A stretch of DNA of 64,000 nt from CAIMUS01 sp963708455 (lineage in GTDB: Bacteria > Pseudomonadota > Gammaproteobacteria > Competibacterales > Competibacteraceae): the NCBI GenBank assembly GCA_963708455.1, contig CAVPSQ010000004.1, forward strand, positions 496,001 through 560,000, read 5' to 3'. A model generated the notes under the pieces. The model was not told the DNA's origin, ran no database searches, and worked only from the letters and a program-made list of their open reading frames with translations. This document shows, in pieces, positions 26,266-34,440 of the stretch; position 1 is the stretch's first letter, and the number at the start of each line of letters is the position of its first letter. A program made the translations under genes and the position numbers.

Positions 26266-26467
26266 CCGGTTCAAGCGTGTTGCCGATCATGCCGGCGTCG
26301 GTCGAGTAGGACGTGTGCAGGTGCATGTCGCCGAAGTATACGCGGTCGGGGAACGTCTGCGCCGGATACGGCGAGTATTGACGATTGCCGGGCGCGGTCG
26401 GCGGCGCGTTGCCCTGCGCATACGCGGGGGCGACGGCGATCGCCAGCCATAAGGCGAGTGCTTTCAT
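26255..26467 (-). pseudogene. DUF3604 protein, N-terminal fragment
   Basis: Signal peptide (MKALALWLAIAVAPAYAQ) followed by FPDRVYFGDMHLHTSYSTDAGMIG, the characteristic metal-binding start of DUF3604 (PHP-like) proteins, which usually run to more than 600 residues. Here the frame ends after 70 residues at the junction with the island. The ATG overlaps the stop of the BASS transporter gene by four bases, showing a former operon. Confidence 0.8.
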
Positions 26468-27333
26468 GCCAGTGCTCCAGGTTGTTTCGTGTGGCCGAGG
26501 TTGCGCGCGGCGACGCGGCGGCGCCAGCGCAGATAGGGAATCGAGATGACGGCAGACGTCAGAATATAGAAAGCGACAATGACCGCCGTGCGGGGGCCGG
26601 GCAGCGAGGCCGCCACCAGCACCGCAATGCCGAGATGGCGAGTCGTACAGGCAATGGCGAGCGCGGTGCGATCATCTTCAGTAGGGCCGCCGAGCCAGTG
26701 ACCGATCGCCAGCGCCAGAAGGATCAGCGTAGCCAACGTCAGCACGCCGAGCCAACTGGCTTGGAGAAGAACCTGCCAATGCAGTCCCACGAGCAGCACT
26801 GTGCCTAGCGTGAGCACTAGTCCGGCGACCTTCATCAGACGATCCGTGACGCGCTCGGCGAACGCTGGGAAAAACTCGCGAATCATCATCCCCACCGCCA
26901 GCGGCAGAAAGAATGACTTGGCGAGAATCCAGGCGACCCGCGAGAAATCCAGATTCGGCGGGTTGCCGAACTGAGGTCCGAGCAGCGCCAGCCAGGCCGG
27001 AACCAGCACGATTGCCAGCAACGACGAGGTCACCACCAGGCTGAAGATGTAGGCCCCGTCGCCAATGTTCAGCAGCTTGCGCGGCAACAGCGGCGCCCCG
27101 GCGGAGACCGCGAGCACCAGCAGGGCGATCTCGACGCCGGGCTTAAGCGTCAGCAGTTTGACCAGGATAAGAGCCGCCAGCGGCACCAACACGTACATGG
27201 CCAGCAACGAGCGCAGCAGCAACCCGGGGCGACGCCAAAGATAAGTGACATCCTTGAGGGTCGAATCCATCCCGATGGCGAGAATGATGACCCCAACAGC
27301 GAACTTGAGCAGCAATAGCAGTGTGGCGGTCAT
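26464..27333 (-). CDS. BASS-family (bile acid:sodium symporter-like) transporter
   Basis: A 289-residue inner-membrane protein with about nine or ten hydrophobic helices. The family signature region includes VSAGAPLLPRKLLNIGDGAYIFSL and the late ALAIACTTRHLGIAVLVA segment. BASS members move organic anions with sodium; the substrate is unknown, but the neighbourhood of sulfatases suggests an organic or sulfated compound. Its stop overlaps the DUF3604 start by four bases. Upstream is a fragment of a sulfatase gene. Confidence 0.8.
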   Translation of the reverse strand: MTATLLLLLKFAVGVIILAIGMDSTLKDVTYLWRRPGLLLRSLLAMYVLVPLAALILVKLLTLKPGVEIALLVLAVSAGAPLLPRKLLNIGDGAYIFSLVVTSSLLAIVLVPAWLALLGPQFGNPPNLDFSRVAWILAKSFFLPLAVGMMIREFFPAFAERVTDRLMKVAGLVLTLGTVLLVGLHWQVLLQASWLGVLTLATLILLALAIGHWLGGPTEDDRTALAIACTTRHLGIAVLVAASLPGPRTAVIVAFYILTSAVISIPYLRWRRRVAARNLGHTKQPGALA

Positions 27334-27340
27334 AGATCAA

Positions 27341-27751
27341 CTATTTCGGCTCCTCCGGCATTTCGATAGTGACTTTCTCCCGTTCGCCGGTGAACGCGAA
27401 CGGGATCTTGTACTCGTGGCTGACCGGCGTGCCGGTGTTCCGGCCGATGAGCAACCCGTAACCTGTCATGCTGCTGTAGTGGCCAGTGATCTTGATGTCT
27501 TGTAACTCGGCCACCTTTTCTCCGTCCACCAGCAGGGCCACGTCCCCGACGGTGTAGGTTGGCGTCTCGGATTTCTCCTTGGGCGTGAACTGGACACCCA
27601 GTTGGTGCTTGCCCGCCGCGAGGGCTTGGGGGGATGACAGTTTATCCTCACTGACCTTGAGATAGTTGTGGACGTAGTGAAGCTTGCCATCGTGGAGGAA
27701 CAGGGTCCATCCGCCGAACTCGTGATCTGTGCAATAGCCGGCGGGCGCGCC
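27341..27751 (-). pseudogene. Arylsulfatase C-terminal fragment
   Basis: An open frame of about 136 codons with no usable start encodes the beta-rich C-terminal domain of a periplasmic arylsulfatase (GYCTDHEFGGWTLFLHDGKL, HYVHNYLKV, LLVDGEKVAELQ, ...EMPEEPK, stop at 27341). The catalytic domain is missing. It lies 22 bases after the stop of a different sulfatase, so a third sulfatase gene was largely deleted. Confidence 0.75.
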
Positions 27752-27773
27752 TGGTTACGCACGCCAGGTAGGC

Positions 27774-29262
27774 TCAGTCGGTTGGCAGTGCCGACTGCTC
27801 GTGCGGCAGGCCGCCATCGTCGATGTCGAAGTCGGGATCGAAGACCGTCTTGCCCTGAGCACCGACGAAAGCCGGCTGGGCCTTGATCCATTCACTGGGT
27901 TTCTGCTGTTTGGCGTAGGCAAGCAGACGCGACTCCAGATCGCGGACGATATCAGGGTGCTGGTTGGCGACGTTGGTGGTTTCGCCCGGATCCTTGGAGA
28001 GATCGAACAACTCGGTTTTGCCAGGCAGCAGGGCGACCTTGATGAGCTTCCAATTGCCCATGCGGACTGCCCCGCGGAAGGCTTCGACGTTGATCAGGAT
28101 GTCCTCATTGGGTGAGGGCTTGCCCTCCGCCAGGGTCGCCCAGATGTCCTTGCCGTCGAAGGGATGATCGGCGCTGCCCTTGCCGCCGGCGAGCGCGAGC
28201 AGCGTGGGCATGATGTCCACCATGTGCAGCGGTTCGTTGACCACGGCAGGCTTGAGCTTGCCAGGCCAGTTGGCGAAGGCCGGCACCCGGACACCACCCT
28301 CGTACAGGCCGCCCTTGCCGCCCCGGAACGGAGCGTTGGAGTTGGGAGTCTTGGACCCCAGGTCGGTGCTGCTGCCCTCGGCCTTGCGCTCCTCGGGGCT
28401 CCTCGCCCCAGTCGCGAAGGTGCCGCTCGTCGGGCCGCCGTTGTCGCTGGCGAAGAGGATGAGCGTGTTGTCGCGGATGCCCTTTTTCTCGAGCGCAGCG
28501 ACGATACGACCCACCTCATCGTCCAGTGCACTGGCCATGGCCGCATAGGTCCGGCGAGTGGCATCCGTGATGTTTGGATAGCGGTCCTTGTATTCCTGCG
28601 GCGCCTGATAGGGCGCGTGGACCGCCAGCGAGGCGAAATACAGGAAGAAGGGCTTGGACGGATCCTGTTGCTCGATCAACTTGACCGCCTCGTTGCCGAT
28701 CAGGGTCATGTAGTACCCCTCCTCCTTGAGGAACTTGCCGTTGCGCTGCCAGTCGATCAGGCCTCCGCGCTCCTTGGTGAAGTAGTCCACCTCGCCGACG
28801 AGGTTGCCGTAAAAGTGGTCGAACCCGCGGTTCTGCGGCCAATACTTCTGGTCCGCGTGGCCGAGATGCCACTTGCCGACCATGTAAGTCCGGTAGCCGG
28901 CTTCCTTCAATGCCTGCGGCAGCGTCCGCTCGTCGGTGGGCAAGCCATAGGTGTGGCTCGGAAAGATCACCAGCGTCTGAAGACCGTGGCGCATCGGATA
29001 GCGCCCGGTCATCAGCGCCGCACGGGAGGGCGTGCAGACGGGCTCGCCGTAGAACGACTCCAGGCGGACGCCTTCCCTGGCCAGCGTGTCGATGTTCGGC
29101 GTCTTGGATTTCGCCGCCCCGGTAGCCGAGATCGGCATTGCCGAGGTCATCGGCCATGATGAAGATGATGTTGGGTTTTGGGTCAGCCGCGTGAACCGAT
29201 GCCAATGAGAAAAGACCGAGGCAAAACACAGCCAGGTAAGGTGCGAGTCGAGGTGTCTTCAT
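27774..29262 (-). pseudogene. Sulfatase, one-base frameshift (otherwise complete)
   Basis: With one base removed near 29106 the gene encodes a 495-residue exported sulfatase. There is a signal peptide (MKTPRLAPYLAVFCLGLFSLASVHA), the metal site NIIFIMADDLG, and the formylglycine motif VCTPSRAALMTG in which the cysteine is converted to the catalytic residue. WHLGH and the DNGG segment are also present. The shift is an extra C in gaaatccaag (minus strand). It may be a real inactivation or an assembly error, given the similar indel in the essential lptG. Probably hydrolyses sulfate esters in the periplasm. Confidence 0.8.
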
Positions 29263-29281
29263 GAATCAGATCTCCCGTAAT

Positions 29282-29480
29282 TCAGTTTGCCTGCTTGATT
29301 TTCAGGATCTGCGACTGGATGCCTTCGAGCGGCACAATCACGCAGTTTCGCAGCAAGTATCGTCGCGCGATTGAAATTGTCGGGGGTGACAAGTTCGGCG
29401 GCTGCGCTGATCTGCGCGGCCGAGAGTAGAGACGCGACCATCAGCGTCGTGACCCAAAGAGTTCGTTGCGAACGTACCAT
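29282..29480 (-). pseudogene. DUF1254-like exported protein, internally deleted
   Basis: Starts with a signal peptide and ELVTPDNFNRA, as in DUF1254/DUF1214 proteins (about 300-450 residues), then joins within a few codons a C-terminal tail read in another frame as NCVIVPLEGIQSQILKIKQAN. Only about 65 codons are left. It sits between the two sulfatase genes. Confidence 0.6.
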
Positions 29481-29501
29481 GCTCTCGTCTCCTTGCGGCG
29501 A

Positions 29502-31080
29502 TCAGTGCTGCTCCGAGGCCTTGCTCAACGCCTCGAGCGCCTTGTCGATGGTGAAGCTGCCCGGCCGCTGGCGCGGCGGGAACTCCTTGAAGCTGGCCAG
29601 GAAGGCGCCGACCATTTGCTGCGCCGGAACGGCGTAGAAGGAGTGGCGATACCACCAGTCGTTGTATCCCATTCCTTCCTGGCCCCGTTCGGTCGGATCG
29701 GAGCGGAGGTCGAAAACGAGCGGCCCGCGTAGCGTCTCGAACGGCTGGCGCCACACGTCGATGCCGGTGGCGTTCTGCACCATGAAGTGCATCTTCAGCC
29801 GATCGTAGCGGACGGCCAACAGGTCGCCGTCATCGCTGAAGTAGAAGAACTCCCGCCGCTTGCTCGGACCCTTGCCGGCGAGGAGATCGCTCTGATCGTA
29901 ACCGTCGAGATGGACTTTGAACGTGCTCTTACCGGCCGTGTACCCGGCCAGCAGCTTCTCCTTGACTCCGGGCGCTCCAGCGGCGGCGAGCAACGTCGGC
30001 ATCCAGTCTTCTCCGGCGACGATGTCGGTGATGACGGTTCCGGGCTTGACCACCCCCGGCCAGCGGATCATGGCCGGCACGCGCCAGCCGCCCTCCCAGT
30101 TGGTGTTCTTCTCGCCGCGGAACGGCGTCGCGCCGGCATCCGGCCAGAGGCAGACCATCGGACCGTTGTCGGTCGTGTAGAGGACGATCGTGTTGTCGCT
30201 GAGCCCGGCTTTGTCGAGGTGGTCGAGGATCTGTCCGATCTGGCCGTCGTGCTCGATCATGCCATCGGCATATTCCCCAAGCTCGGACTTACGGTTTTCC
30301 TTCCGCACGTGCGTGAAGTTGTGCATACGGGTGGTGTTGAACCAGACGAAGAACGGCTTGTTTGCTTTCTTGGCGCGATCGATGAAGTCGATGGTGGCAG
30401 CGAGGAATTCCGCATCGACCGTCTCCATGCGCTTCCTGGTCAGCGGGCCGGTATCCTCGATCTTGCCGTCCGCCGAGCTCTTGATGACACCGCGCGGCCC
30501 GAACTTCTTTTTGAACTCGGGAGTTCTTCGGGTAGTCCTCGTTCTCCGGTTCCTCTTCGGCATTGAGGTGGTAGAGGTTGCCGAAGAACTCGTCGAAGCC
30601 GTGCGCCGTCGGCAGGAATTCGTCGCGGTCGCCGAAGTGGTTCTTGCCGAACTGGCCAGTCATGTAGCCCTGCGGTTTCAGGAGCTCCGCGATGGTCGGG
30701 TCTTCCTTCTGCAAGCCCTGCGGCGCGCCGGGCAGGCCGACCTTGGACAACCCGGTCCTGAAGGGCACCTGACCGGTGAGGAAAGCCGAGCGCCCGGCGG
30801 TACAGCTCTGCTGACCGTAGTAGTCGGTGAACATCGCACCTTCGTTGGCGATGCGATCGATGTTCGGCGTCGTGTAGCCGACCACGCCGCGGCCATAGGC
30901 ACTCACGTTGAGGATGCCGATATCGTCGCCGAAAATGACCAGGATGTTGGGTTGCTTGGCTGTCCCACCGGCAGGAGCCGTGGTTTGGGTTTGCTGGGCG
31001 AGCGCGGCTTCGCCGAACCCGGCCATGATCAGCAGGATGGCCCCCAAGGCCATCAGTGTTCTCACCATCGATCTTTGCAT
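29502..31080 (-). pseudogene. Arylsulfatase, one-base frameshift (otherwise complete)
   Basis: Removing one T near 30523 restores a 525-residue exported arylsulfatase. There is a signal peptide (ends GEAALAQ), the metal site ILVIFGDDIG, and formylglycine motif SCTAGRSAFLTG (C-x-A-x-R form). The second half includes VLYTTDNGP, FRGEKNTNWEGG and RVPAMIRWPG. Downstream halves read MPKRNR... in the other frame only by chance. It is upstream in the same direction as the other sulfatase and DUF1254 remnants. The caution about assembly indels applies here too. Confidence 0.8.
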
Positions 31081-31448
31081 CGTTTCTCCTCCCCCTCTCC
31101 AAGTAGCCGATTCACAAGCTGTATTTAAGATAAACCTACAAATATGCTCAACAATGGTGGCGGAGTTTACCGAGACTGGAAAGGAAAAATCTATCCGCTT
31201 TCCGAAAGACTTTGCTGAAAAGTAAGCTTAGAGGCCAACTCCAAGCGCCAGACCGGTTGGATCACTTGCAAACCGATCAGCCCTTACCTGCTTGCCTCGG
31301 TGAGGTCATGAGAAACTGATCGGTGGTAAGGATAAAACACAATCGGGTTTGACAAAACGGTACCATTCGTTTAGATACTGGTATCCATCCAGCCCACTGC
31401 ATGCGGCGACGATGCACCCACTTTTTCATGTAATTTTAATCACCTAGC
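31081..31448. other. Intergenic region between divergent sulfatase and cobalamin genes
   Basis: About 370 bases with lower GC than the neighbours; must hold promoters for both directions. I looked for a cobalamin riboswitch before the cbiX-like gene and found no convincing B12 box. No ORF here is credible. Confidence 0.5.
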
Positions 31449-32306
31449 ATGAGCACTTCCGCGCAAGCTGCCACTCTCATAGTCGGCACCGGCCGGCACG
31501 AAACGGATAACGCAGCCCTGCTGCGCCTGCTCGAACAACTGCGCCGCATCTTTCCGGAACAGTGCTACGCGCCAGTCTCGTTGTACTCGGAGCGTTTTCC
31601 GCTGGCTGCGAACTGGCCGGCGGCCACTCTGAAAACGGTGCACAGGATTACCCTGTTGCCGGCTATGCTGACGCTGACGGCCGAGGATGAAGCGGCATTG
31701 CAGCGCGTGCTGGACCAGTGCCGGACGTTGTATCCGGGGGCCCGGCTTGATTGCGGGCCGGCGGTGGGTATCCAGGCCGGCCTGCTGCGCGCCGCGCAGG
31801 AACGGATCGCAGCCGCCGAGGCCGAGTTCGGGGGCGACTACCAGCGCAGCAATGCCGTGCTGCTGGTGGCCGGTCGGGGTGCGAACGAGCCTGCTGTCAA
31901 TGCAGTGATCAGCAAGTTCAGCCGGCTGTTAGAGGAAGGCATGGGATTCGCCTGGGCAGTCGCCTGTTACAGCGCAGCGGCGGTACCCGACGTAGCCGCT
32001 GCGCTGGCGCAGGTCGAACGGCTGGGCTTTCGTCAGGCGGTTGTTTTCCCTGGCGTTTTGTTCGACCAGAACCGGCTGACAGCCATCCGCGACGCCGTCG
32101 CCGCTTATCGCAGCGCGCATCCTGAACTGACCATCGCTGTGGCGCCTTCGCTGGACGATGGCGAAGCGGTTGCGGAAGCCTGTGCCGTCCTGATCCAGGA
32201 AGTTGCAAGCGGCGCCGGTAATGACAATTGCCAGACCTGCCGGTATCGGGAACGGACTATAGCGGTTCACCCGGACGGTAGTGATAGCGCCCGACCCTCT
32301 GCCTGA
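31449..32306 (+). CDS. CbiX-like sirohydrochlorin cobaltochelatase (two-domain)
   Basis: A 285-residue tandem CbiX-type protein likely to insert cobalt into sirohydrochlorin for cobalamin synthesis. The second half (VLLVAGRGANEPAVNAVISKFSRLL...VFPGVLFDQNRL) matches the family. A C-terminal CQTCRYRE with a CxxC could bind an iron-sulfur cluster or metal as in some CbiX proteins. The first-domain motif reads LIVGTGRHET where HGSR is usual, so the histidine is shifted. It lies 21 bases before cobL, in an operon. The start ATG at 31449 follows a short AT-rich leader. Confidence 0.75.
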   Translation: MSTSAQAATLIVGTGRHETDNAALLRLLEQLRRIFPEQCYAPVSLYSERFPLAANWPAATLKTVHRITLLPAMLTLTAEDEAALQRVLDQCRTLYPGARLDCGPAVGIQAGLLRAAQERIAAAEAEFGGDYQRSNAVLLVAGRGANEPAVNAVISKFSRLLEEGMGFAWAVACYSAAAVPDVAAALAQVERLGFRQAVVFPGVLFDQNRLTAIRDAVAAYRSAHPELTIAVAPSLDDGEAVAEACAVLIQEVASGAGNDNCQTCRYRERTIAVHPDGSDSARPSA

Positions 32307-32327
32307 ACCGGTGGCAGCGCGCCCTCG

Positions 32328-33578
32328 ATGAATGCTGGTTCCTGGTCCGGCCCTGCTGTGCAGGTTATCGGCATGGGCATCGATCCGGGTGACACTTTGA
32401 CGGATGCGGCCCGCGCCATTCTGGAACAGGCTGACGTCGTGATCGGCGCGCCGCGTCACCTGGCCGCTTTCCCTGCTCTGCAAGCGGCGAAATACGACTA
32501 TCCCAGCCCCTTGCAGCGCTTATGGCCGCTGTTGCAGGAGCACGCCGGCCAACGCATTGCGCTGTTGACCTCCGGCGATCCGCTGTTTCATGGCATCGGC
32601 GCCACCGTAATCCGCCGTCTGGGAACGGATTATGTGTGTTTCCATCCGCATGTCTCCAGCATCCAGGCAGCCTTTGCCCGTATCAAAAAATCCTGGCAGG
32701 ACGCGCAGTTGCTGAGCCTGCACGGTCGCCCGCCCGCCCACCTGAAAGCCGTCCTGCAAGCCAACCGGTTGTATGCGCTGCTTACCGATAGGGCCAGCAC
32801 ACCGCCAGTCATCGCCGGGCTGTTGACCGAGGTCGGCTTCGGTGAATCCATCCTGTGGGTAGCCGAGGATCTGGGTCTGCCAGCGGAACAGGTACGGCGC
32901 TTTACTGCCTCGGAACTAGTGGGTGGCGACTACCGCTGCTCACCGCTCAACGTGGTCATTGTGGAAACGCGCGGGCCGGGCGGACTGTTGCCGGAGTTCC
33001 CCGGCATACCTGACGAGCAGTTCATCACCGACGACGAGCAGCCCGGCAAAGGCATGCTCAGCAAGCGGGAGGTGCGCCTGACCATTCTGTCGCTGCTCGC
33101 TCCGCGCGCCGGGGAAATCGGCTGGGATGTGGGCGCCGGCTGCGGCGGTGTCTCGGTGGAATGGGCGCGCTGGAATCCCCAGGGCAAGGTTTATGCGGTG
33201 GAATGCCATTCCGAACGGCTGCGCTGCCTGGAGGCCAACCGCGAACGCTTCGGCGTGCTGAATAATTTACAGATTGTCGCCGGCCATGCCCCGGAGGTCC
33301 TAGCGGATCTGCCGGATCCCGATGCGGTTTTCATTGGCGGCAGCAAAGGCCGGCTGGACGATCTGCTGGAAACCGGCTGGCGGCGGCTGGCGGCGGGCGG
33401 CAGGCTGGTCGCCAGCGCGGTGACTGAAGACAGCAAGATGGATCTGTATCGCTTCGCCGGCGACCAGCCGGCTTACTGGACCGAACTCAGCGTCGCCCGT
33501 GGCGAGCGGTTGGCCGGACAGCGGGTGCTGCGCCCCTATCTGCCCGTGCTGCTGCTGAGTCTGGAGAAACCTCGTTAA
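32328..33578 (+). CDS. cobL: Precorrin-6Y C5,15-methyltransferase (CobL, CbiE-CbiT fusion)
   Basis: A 416-residue fusion. Residues 10-210 are the CbiE tetrapyrrole methylase (VIGMGIDPGD, LLTSGDPLFHGIG). Residues about 235-415 are the CbiT methyltransferase with SAM motif GWDVGAGCGGVSVEWAR and decarboxylase-type residues in DAVFIGGSKG. It methylates C5 and C15 of the corrin ring and removes the acetate carboxyl. It is the second gene of a two-gene cobalamin operon; other cob genes are not in the window. Confidence 0.93.
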   Translation: MNAGSWSGPAVQVIGMGIDPGDTLTDAARAILEQADVVIGAPRHLAAFPALQAAKYDYPSPLQRLWPLLQEHAGQRIALLTSGDPLFHGIGATVIRRLGTDYVCFHPHVSSIQAAFARIKKSWQDAQLLSLHGRPPAHLKAVLQANRLYALLTDRASTPPVIAGLLTEVGFGESILWVAEDLGLPAEQVRRFTASELVGGDYRCSPLNVVIVETRGPGGLLPEFPGIPDEQFITDDEQPGKGMLSKREVRLTILSLLAPRAGEIGWDVGAGCGGVSVEWARWNPQGKVYAVECHSERLRCLEANRERFGVLNNLQIVAGHAPEVLADLPDPDAVFIGGSKGRLDDLLETGWRRLAAGGRLVASAVTEDSKMDLYRFAGDQPAYWTELSVARGERLAGQRVLRPYLPVLLLSLEKPR

Positions 33579-33592
33579 TACCAGTCAACTTA

Positions 33593-33668
33593 ATGACTTG
33601 TCGGCTGCTCCCAGAGGAGCCGTATTTCCTCCGGGCTGGCGGCCGTCCGCAACGCTTCCTTGATCTGG
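33593..33668 (-). pseudogene. Rpn-like gene 3' remnant (minus strand)
   Basis: Reads IKEALRTAASPEEIRLLWEQ then PTSH and stop, matching the last residues of the Rpn-like genes at 17704 and 24713. Nothing else of the gene remains. It lies directly beside an inverted repeat. Confidence 0.75.
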
Positions 33669-33754
33669 TAGTGTTCTAGATATGGAGATTCGCTCTCTGG
33701 GGATATTGTAAATCAATAGGTTGCATGTCATTACCTCCATATCTGGAATACTAC
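33668..33754. repeat. Long inverted repeat (20-bp arms)
   Basis: Arms gtagtgttctagatatggag (33668-33687) and ctccatatctggaatactac (33735-33754) pair at 18 of 20 positions around a 47-base AT-rich loop. It could be a terminator-like structure or a small mobile palindrome between cobL and the toxin-antitoxin genes. Confidence 0.65.
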
Positions 33755-33777
33755 CGTCTATCTGTTGAGTATATTAT

Positions 33778-33797
33778 GTACAGAGTGAATGTACAGA
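33778..33797 (+). promoter_or_regulatory. Possible antitoxin operator (direct repeat)
   Basis: Two GTACAGA repeats start 13 bases apart (33778 and 33791), just before the antitoxin ATG at 33810, after an AT-rich stretch (gagtatattatg). The placement suits autoregulation by the antitoxin; no binding evidence. Confidence 0.35.
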
Positions 33798-33809
33798 ATG
33801 AGGTTCGTA

Positions 33810-34055
33810 ATGAATACGGTGAATGTGACCGAACTCAGGCAGCATCTGCCCGGCTACCTTAAACAAGTTCAAGCTGGCGAGGAAATCGCGATTACTCTGC
33901 ATGGCAGGATTATCGCCCGCTTGGTACCCGGTTGCATTGAGAACGAACGGGAAGCCGCCTTAAACCGCTTGAAAGCCTTGCGGGGCACTGTTATCGCCGG
34001 CAATATCCTTGAGCCTCTCGATCTGGAATGGACTGGCGATGCTGACAATTTGTGA
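33810..34055 (+). CDS. Phd/YefM-type antitoxin
   Basis: An 81-residue antitoxin beginning MNTVNVTELRQHLPGYLKQVQAGEEIAITLHGR, the usual Phd/YefM DNA-binding fold, followed by a C-terminal toxin-binding tail. The ATG at 33810 is chosen over in-frame starts at 33789 and 33798 since it matches the family start. It overlaps the PIN toxin gene by 17 bases. The tandem repeat upstream may be its operator. Confidence 0.85.
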   Translation: MNTVNVTELRQHLPGYLKQVQAGEEIAITLHGRIIARLVPGCIENEREAALNRLKALRGTVIAGNILEPLDLEWTGDADNL

Positions 34056-34440
34056 CACCCATGTCTTGCTCTTTTGGGCAGACCAACCGGAGCGGCTGAC
34101 TAATACTGCCCGTGAAGCGCTGGGCCAGGGACAGAAGGAAGAAACGTTGGGCTGTGTGGATATCAGTTTCTGGGAGATTGCTATGCTGTTTCGTAAAGGG
34201 CGTTTGCGTCTTCCTCCCCACCACACGGCCGAAGCCTATATGCAGGACATCGTGCAATCGCTTTACTTAAAGGTGCTGTCTGTAACACCAGAGATCGCCG
34301 CCTTAGCCGAGAGCGGTATCGTTGTCCATGGCGATCCTGCCGACCGACTGATCGGCGCGACCGCGCTCAGCTACCGTTATCCGCTCATAACTGCGGACAA
34401 GAAACTCCACGCGCTATCCGGGTTACACTGCATCTGGTAA
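34039..34440 (+). CDS. VapC-type PIN-domain toxin
   Basis: A 133-residue PIN ribonuclease with acidic residues in ICDTHVLLFWA, ISFWEIAML, HGDPADRLIGATAL and ITADKKLH, all four in place. It is preceded by the Phd-type antitoxin with a 17-base overlap, which fixes the ATG at 34039. It probably cleaves RNA when the antitoxin is degraded. It ends 34 bases before the stop of the opposite-strand IS110 transposase. Confidence 0.88.
   Translation: MLTICDTHVLLFWADQPERLTNTAREALGQGQKEETLGCVDISFWEIAMLFRKGRLRLPPHHTAEAYMQDIVQSLYLKVLSVTPEIAALAESGIVVHGDPADRLIGATALSYRYPLITADKKLHALSGLHCIW

Noticed and set aside
31081..31448. Cobalamin riboswitch before the cbiX-like gene
   Set aside because: A short agcccactgc stretch recalls part of the consensus, but the conserved B12 box and the surrounding pairings are not there.
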